A stretch of DNA of 64,000 bases from Paenibacillus sp. FSL R7-0337. GTDB lineage: Bacteria; Bacillota; Bacilli; Paenibacillales; Paenibacillaceae. Positions within the stretch are counted from its first letter, which is position 1. Each line of letters opens with the position of its first letter. The notes under the pieces were generated by a model. It was given only the letters and a program-made list of their open reading frames with translations. It was not told where the DNA came from and made no database searches. Positions 60,037-64,000 of this stretch are shown here, in pieces. The position numbers and the translations under genes were made by a program. The stretch is taken from assembly GCF_037969875.1 (NCBI RefSeq), contig NZ_CP150218.1, positions 5,704,001 to 5,768,000 of the forward strand, written 5' to 3'.

Positions 60037-60465
60037 TTATTTGATCTGGCCCATGTCCAGGTTGACCCGGTAATTGCCATACTTCAGCAGTTCATCCAAA
60101 AAAACGGTCAGCGCCTCCTGATCCACAGTACGCACCCGCATCCAGTAACAGCCCTCCCCGCTGATGCGGTAGAGCTCGGTGACACTCTCATGGGCCTTCG
60201 CAAAAGCCTGAAAAGGCGGATGATCCCTATTGCTGCTCAGAAAAACCGTGATAAAGGCGTGAATGCTCTGGCCGATCCGCAGCGGGTTATAACGGATGGT
60301 GTAGCCCTCAATGATGCCAAGCTCCCGCATTCTGCGGACACGTGCGCCTACAGCCTGGCCGGTCAGATGGACCAGCGACCCGATATCCTTATGATTAAGG
60401 GTGGCATCTTCGATAAGGAGCTGGAGGATGCGGTAATCGGTATGGTCGATGAGGTAAGAGGTCAT
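60037..60465 (-). CDS. Lrp/AsnC family regulator
   Basis: 142-143 aa. N-terminal winged HTH (DYRILQLLIEDATLNHKDIG, GARVRRMRELGIIEGY) and the RAM ligand-binding domain (IHAFITVFLSSNRDHPPFQA, SGEGCYWMRVRTVDQEALT). Start ATG at 60465 with AAAGGAATTC upstream; the frame is open to 60522. Usually senses an amino acid. Divergent from an MBL hydrolase gene. Confidence 0.9.
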   Translation of the reverse strand: MTSYLIDHTDYRILQLLIEDATLNHKDIGSLVHLTGQAVGARVRRMRELGIIEGYTIRYNPLRIGQSIHAFITVFLSSNRDHPPFQAFAKAHESVTELYRISGEGCYWMRVRTVDQEALTVFLDELLKYGNYRVNLDMGQIK

Positions 60466-60600
60466 TTCCTTGAATTCCTTTCCGGCTGAAAGCAGAACAT
60501 AACAATCTCTTTCGCGGCACAATGTCTTCTCTTCTTGCCCTGATTTATACTTATTGTATCAGAAAGTGAACATAAGGTAGACATCCGGGAAGAGGTGCAT

Positions 60601-61356
60601 ATGATGAAAATAAAGCTGATCCGCCACGCCACCCTATGGCTGGAATACGGCGGTGCAACGTTTCTGATCGATCCCATGTTGAGTGTGCAGGGCGTGAATC
60701 CGCCGATTATGAATTCAGGCGATGACCGCCGGAATCCGCTGGTGCCTCTGCCGGGCCCTGTTCAGCAATGGCTGGAACCGGATGCAGTGCTGGTCACGCA
60801 TCTGCATCCGGATCATTGGGATGCTGCGGCAGCAGAGCAGTTGTCCAAGGAGTTGCCGGTGTATTGCCAGGAAGGTGACGGAGAGACCATTGCGGCCCAA
60901 GGTTATGGGCGAGTTACTGAGATTAAGGATAGCGGGTCTGCGTCCTTCGGCGGTGTGACTCTGACGCGTACAGGCGGGCATCACGGGACAGGGGAGATCG
61001 GAGAATTAATGGGCAAGGTTTCGGGTTTCGTTTTTCGGGCGGAAGGCGAACCTGTGCTGTATCTGGCAGGCGATACGATCTGGTGCGAAGAGGTTCAGCA
61101 GGTGATAGAAGAGGAATCGCCTGAGGTGATCATTGTCAATGCCGGAGGGGCACGGTTCCTGATAGGAGGGCCGATTACCATGGATGAGCAGGACGTGGTG
61201 CAGGTATGCCATTCCGCTCCGGCTGCTTCGGTAATTGCTGTGCATATGAATACGATTAACCACTGCCGTGTGACGAGGGAGCTATTGAAGGAGCGGCTTG
61301 AACAGGAAGGTCTGTCCGCCCGCGTTGCCATTCCGCTGGATGGGGAGTGGGTCTGA
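60601..61356 (+). CDS. MBL-fold metallohydrolase (UlaG-like)
   Basis: 251 aa. Di-metal motif THLHPDHWD (HxHxDH) and later His in TGGHHGTG and AVHMNTINH; the N-terminus (IKLIRHATLWLEYGGATFLI) is typical of UlaG/L-ascorbate-6-P lactonase-like proteins. Start ATG at 60601 (GTG 60595 and ATG 60604 are alternatives) after GGGAAGAGG. Divergent from the Lrp regulator, which may control it. Precedes the tRNA pair. Confidence 0.88.
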   Translation: MMKIKLIRHATLWLEYGGATFLIDPMLSVQGVNPPIMNSGDDRRNPLVPLPGPVQQWLEPDAVLVTHLHPDHWDAAAAEQLSKELPVYCQEGDGETIAAQGYGRVTEIKDSGSASFGGVTLTRTGGHHGTGEIGELMGKVSGFVFRAEGEPVLYLAGDTIWCEEVQQVIEEESPEVIIVNAGGARFLIGGPITMDEQDVVQVCHSAPAASVIAVHMNTINHCRVTRELLKERLEQEGLSARVAIPLDGEWV

Positions 61357-61440
61357 ATTGTAAACGATCTCAGAATCTCTCGCTACCCGCTTGACTAACC
61401 TGTAGAATCATGATAAATTAATCCTTGTTCATGTTAATGT

Positions 61441-61516
61441 TCCCTGATAGCTCAGTTGGTAGAGCACTCGACTGTTAATCGAGTTGTCACAGGTTCGAGT
61501 CCTGTTCGGGGAGCCA
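61441..61516 (+). tRNA. tRNA-Asn (anticodon GTT)
   Basis: Cloverleaf with acceptor TCCCTGA / TCGGGGA, D-loop AGCTCAGTTGGTAGAGC, anticodon loop CTGTTAA and TPsiC arm CAGGTTCGAGTCCTG, ending in encoded CCA. Six nucleotides separate it from tRNA-Ser. Confidence 0.96.
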
Positions 61517-61522
61517 TTACTT

Positions 61523-61611
61523 GGAGAGATACCCAAGTGGCTATAAGGGGACCCTCTGCTAAGGGGTTAGACTGCGTAAGCGGTGCGAGGGTTCGAATCC
61601 CTCTCTCTCCG
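61523..61611 (+). tRNA. tRNA-Ser (anticodon GCT)
   Basis: Class II tRNA with acceptor GGAGAGA / TCTCTCC, anticodon loop CTGCTAA, long variable arm and TPsiC GAGGGTTCGAATCCCTC. No encoded CCA (TTC follows the discriminator G). Cotranscribed with tRNA-Asn. Confidence 0.94.
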
Positions 61612-61630
61612 TTCTTGAATTAACACATAA

Positions 61631-61658
61631 GGAGCTCATATTGAGCTCCTTTTTTTTG
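61631..61658 (+). terminator. Terminator of the tRNA operon
   Basis: GGAGCTCA-TAT-TGAGCTCC followed by T8, 19 nt after tRNA-Ser. Confidence 0.95.
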
Positions 61659-61694
61659 TTTTTAGAAAATTACAATTTTCTTCTGACGTGCATA

Positions 61695-62002
61695 TGAAAA
61701 ACCGAATACAATGTGTTGCCGCGAAGGATCTCGGGCCAAATATATGCGGAAAACCGAACACAATCGGTGCTGCTGTGATAAAGGAGGGGGCCTTGCTCCG
61801 CAGCCCGTAACCTTGTAGAGAAATCCTGCAAGAAGTGCAGCAATACGGCCCAATAGAAGCGAGCAGTACTGAAATTCTGCATGAAAGGCAACAAAGCTAG
61901 CGCTAGGTTGCACTAAACACCGGAAATCCTGCAAATGATGCAACAATGTACCAAAGTCCGTAATATTTTTAGAAGAATCCTGCATAATGTGCAACAATGT
62001 GA
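61695..62002. repeat. Two families of short intergenic repeats
   Basis: (1) AAACCGAA(T/C)ACAAT at 61697-61712 and 61749-61763, also at 103-116. (2) Four copies of a ~26-nt motif (A)AATCCTGCA-n5-TGCAACAATGT starting at 61821, 61872, 61924 and 61975, spaced 51, 52 and 51 nt, each with TGCA arms that could form a hairpin. The 564-nt gap to 62175 holds no gene I can support. Confidence 0.55.
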
Positions 62003-62175
62003 TTCATATAAGCGGGTCCCTTTAGCGGGAAACGCTGAATCCCTGGAAGATACGATTTTCCTGTCTGATGTCGTAATTCCATATAGTCGATGTCGCATTT
62101 ATCTACTAAAAATACTGCTTATTATATGATACTTTATAGGTGATGTCAGAATAATGTATATGGAGGTGCAGGCGG

Positions 62176-63180
62176 GTGAGCATTAAGATTGGCAAGATCA
62201 GCTTTTGGCATGTGCATGCCTGGGATTATACGAAGCAGGCTCAGGAGCATGAAGATACGGAGATTGCTGCGGTATGGGACGAGGATGCGGAGAGGGGCAG
62301 GAAGGCGGCAGAGAGTTTGAATGTCCCATTTTATGATTCTTTGGAGGACATGCTTGCCAGGAAGGATATCGATGCCGTGATTGTCGACGCGCCAACCCAT
62401 ATGCACCGGGAGGTTATGATTGCGGCGGCCAGAGCAGGCAAGCACATCTTCACCGAAAAGGTTGTAGCTGCAACGCTGAATGAGGTGAACGAAATCCTCT
62501 CTGAGGTAGCGGAGCATGGAGTGAAGCTAACCGTGTCCTTGCCGCGGCTAAATGACGGTTATACGTTAACGGTTCAAGACATTTTAAGCCAGGGACTGCT
62601 GGGGGAGATCACTTATGTCAGAGTCCGCTTATCTCATAACGGCGCAACGGCCAACTGGCTTCCCGAGCATTTTTATAGTCTCGAGCAATGCCAGGGCGGG
62701 GCATTGATTGATCTGGGATGTCATCCCATGTACCTGACCAGACTGTTTCTGGGTCAAGAGGTGACCGGGGTAAGCGCGAGCTTCGGATATGTGACGGGCA
62801 AGGAAGTGGAAGACAACGCGGTAGCGACGCTCTATACCGGTTCGGGAGCGATCGGTGTGGTGGAAGCCGGCTTCGTGAACAGCTACTCCCCTTTTACCAT
62901 AGAAGTGCATGGAACGGAAGGAACTCTACTCTATGGAACGCCTGAAGCGAAGCTGCTTGTTAGAAGTAATCAAGCAGCAGATCAAGGGGCTGCCTGGAAC
63001 GATACGCCTGTGCTGGCCAACCGTGATAGCGCTTTTGAGCAATGGGTGGCCCACATCCAGGATGACACGCTTGCTTCTGACAATATTCAAGCGGCAACGG
63101 AGCTTACCCGGTTAATGGAGGCGGCCAATCTCTCGGCGAAGGCAGGACGGGTGGTCCGGTTAGCCGAACTGAAGTCTTGA
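62176..63180 (+). CDS. Gfo/Idh/MocA family oxidoreductase
   Basis: 334 aa NAD(P)-dependent sugar dehydrogenase-like protein. The N-terminal Rossmann fold lacks the classical GxGxxG (KIGKISFWHVHAW), but VIVDAPTHMHREVMIAAARAGKHIFTEK and GGALIDLGCHPMYLTRLFLG are family hallmarks. Start GTG at 62176 after GGAGG. It is followed 42 nt later by an AraC regulator, suggesting sugar-regulated use. Confidence 0.9.
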   Translation: MSIKIGKISFWHVHAWDYTKQAQEHEDTEIAAVWDEDAERGRKAAESLNVPFYDSLEDMLARKDIDAVIVDAPTHMHREVMIAAARAGKHIFTEKVVAATLNEVNEILSEVAEHGVKLTVSLPRLNDGYTLTVQDILSQGLLGEITYVRVRLSHNGATANWLPEHFYSLEQCQGGALIDLGCHPMYLTRLFLGQEVTGVSASFGYVTGKEVEDNAVATLYTGSGAIGVVEAGFVNSYSPFTIEVHGTEGTLLYGTPEAKLLVRSNQAADQGAAWNDTPVLANRDSAFEQWVAHIQDDTLASDNIQAATELTRLMEAANLSAKAGRVVRLAELKS

Positions 63181-63222
63181 TTCAAAATCCGAGACAGAAC
63201 GTAACCTAAGCAGGAGGTTAAC

Positions 63223-64000
63223 ATGAGCCCTTTTCCCTTCGAGATTATGTTTGAGAAGATGGATCTGTTGGAAAGATTGGATATTTCTATCCTGTGGGGA
63301 CATTATGAAATTTCCGTTCTACGGTTTCATTTGACCTCTTTTCCGCCGGGGAGGGTCATTGATTTCCATAACCATGCTGAATTTGAATTTCATTTCATAC
63401 CGCGGGGCAAGGGAACCGTCATTCTTGGCGATCAGCAGTATCCTTTATCGGAGGGAATGCTCTATTTGACCGGACCGGGAGTGATGCATCGTCAGGAAGC
63501 AGATGCGGAAGAGTCGATGGAGGAGTTATGTCTGCATATCCATATTGCGGAGAAGCCCCGGAACGATGCAGACCCATGGGAGGTTGCCGAAGCGGAGGAA
63601 TGTGTGGAGAAGCTGAGGAGGCTGCCGCTTGTCCCTGCGCAGGATTATCACAGGGCGATGAAGTGTTTTCTGGAAGCCTATGAAGCCTGTGACGGCAAGC
63701 TTGCGGGATATTACACATCCATCAAGCATCTCGTGATCAGTATCTTGCTGAAGGTAACCAGAGCTTATGATACAGGCGGGATGGGAGCTGAGGCACCCGT
63801 AAGGGACATGTTAACCTACCGCTATCAATATGCTGTTCAGTACATGGAAGCGAATTATTCAGCCGCTGTGACGCTGGAGAATGTTGCAGAGAAGCTGAAT
63901 ATCAGCGCAAGACAGCTGCAGCGGATATTTAAGCAGATCGATCCGGATCAGACCTTCAGCCGGATTCTTGAAGAGATCCGGTTGAAGGCAGTGTGCAGCA
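63223..64000 (+). CDS. AraC family regulator (truncated by window end)
   Basis: At least 259 aa, running off the right edge. A cupin sensor (VIDFHNHAEFEFHFIPRGKG, GPGVMHRQEADA) precedes the AraC HTH (YSAAVTLENVAEKLNISARQL, RIFKQIDPDQTFSRILEEIR). AGGAGGT is nine bases before the ATG. Likely regulates the oxidoreductase or genes to the right. Confidence 0.88.
   Translation, partial: MSPFPFEIMFEKMDLLERLDISILWGHYEISVLRFHLTSFPPGRVIDFHNHAEFEFHFIPRGKGTVILGDQQYPLSEGMLYLTGPGVMHRQEADAEESMEELCLHIHIAEKPRNDADPWEVAEAEECVEKLRRLPLVPAQDYHRAMKCFLEAYEACDGKLAGYYTSIKHLVISILLKVTRAYDTGGMGAEAPVRDMLTYRYQYAVQYMEANYSAAVTLENVAEKLNISARQLQRIFKQIDPDQTFSRILEEIRLKAVCS

Noticed and set aside
61821..62002. CRISPR array in the 51-nt-period repeats
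   Set aside because: Repeats are short, vary at several positions, and lack a leader; spacing alone is not enough.

Overview
The window looks like a chromosomal segment of a spore-forming Firmicute of the Paenibacillus type. The clues are strong GGAGG ribosome-binding sites with frequent TTG/GTG starts, S-layer-homology proteins, an LplA/LplB/LplC-style sugar ABC transporter followed by an AraC regulator, the cortex protein CmpA, and many intergenic repeats. No 16S gene is present, so the species is not determined.

Layout. 0-11.4 kb: tex, a GNAT enzyme, a short secreted protein and its larger SLH-bearing paralogue flanking a sugar ABC transporter operon with AraC regulator, and an aldo/keto reductase. 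11.7-31.3 kb: a winged-helix regulator with a cysteine-rich N-terminus, then about 18.7 kb of tightly packed same-strand genes. These encode a minimal type II polyketide synthase (KS-alpha, KS-beta, ACP, holo-ACP synthase), an aromatase/cyclase-like protein, a cupin, a cyclase-family hydrolase, an amidohydrolase and an MFS exporter, followed by an unusual tailoring block: three HemN-like radical SAM proteins, two cobalamin-type radical SAM proteins, a U32/UbiU-like Fe-S protein, a flavodoxin fused to a thioredoxin-like domain, an AhpD-like protein, a TIGR04076 protein, an alpha/beta hydrolase and a HEAT-repeat protein. I see no oxygenase, P450 or ketoreductase. I infer an aromatic-polyketide pathway whose tailoring does not need oxygen; this is the main candidate for an undescribed system.

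31.3-43.4 kb: mixed accessory genes (VOC protein, pyruvate kinase with divergent LysR regulator, creatininase-like protein, WYL regulator, S51 peptidase, RidA, HD hydrolase, ferritin-like protein) with several broken genes and a decayed CRISPR leader/repeat. 43.4-51 kb: AT-rich, all sense genes on the + strand, small resistance/GNAT-type genes separated by long related palindromic spacers, resembling an integron cassette array but with no integrase in view. 51-58 kb: secreted and lipoproteins, a decayed three-repeat CRISPR array without cas genes, a diguanylate cyclase, a CGNR protein, DinB, and an IS3-family element sitting inside a terminator.

58.1-64 kb: cmpA, a SprT-like gene, pentapeptide and Lrp proteins, an MBL hydrolase, tRNA-Asn and tRNA-Ser, a Gfo/Idh oxidoreductase and a truncated AraC gene. 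In Bacillus subtilis tex (ydcI), cmpA, ydcK (SprT) and tRNA-Asn/Ser lie side by side (from memory), so the region from 2.5 to 58 kb can be read as accessory DNA accumulated between tex and cmpA.
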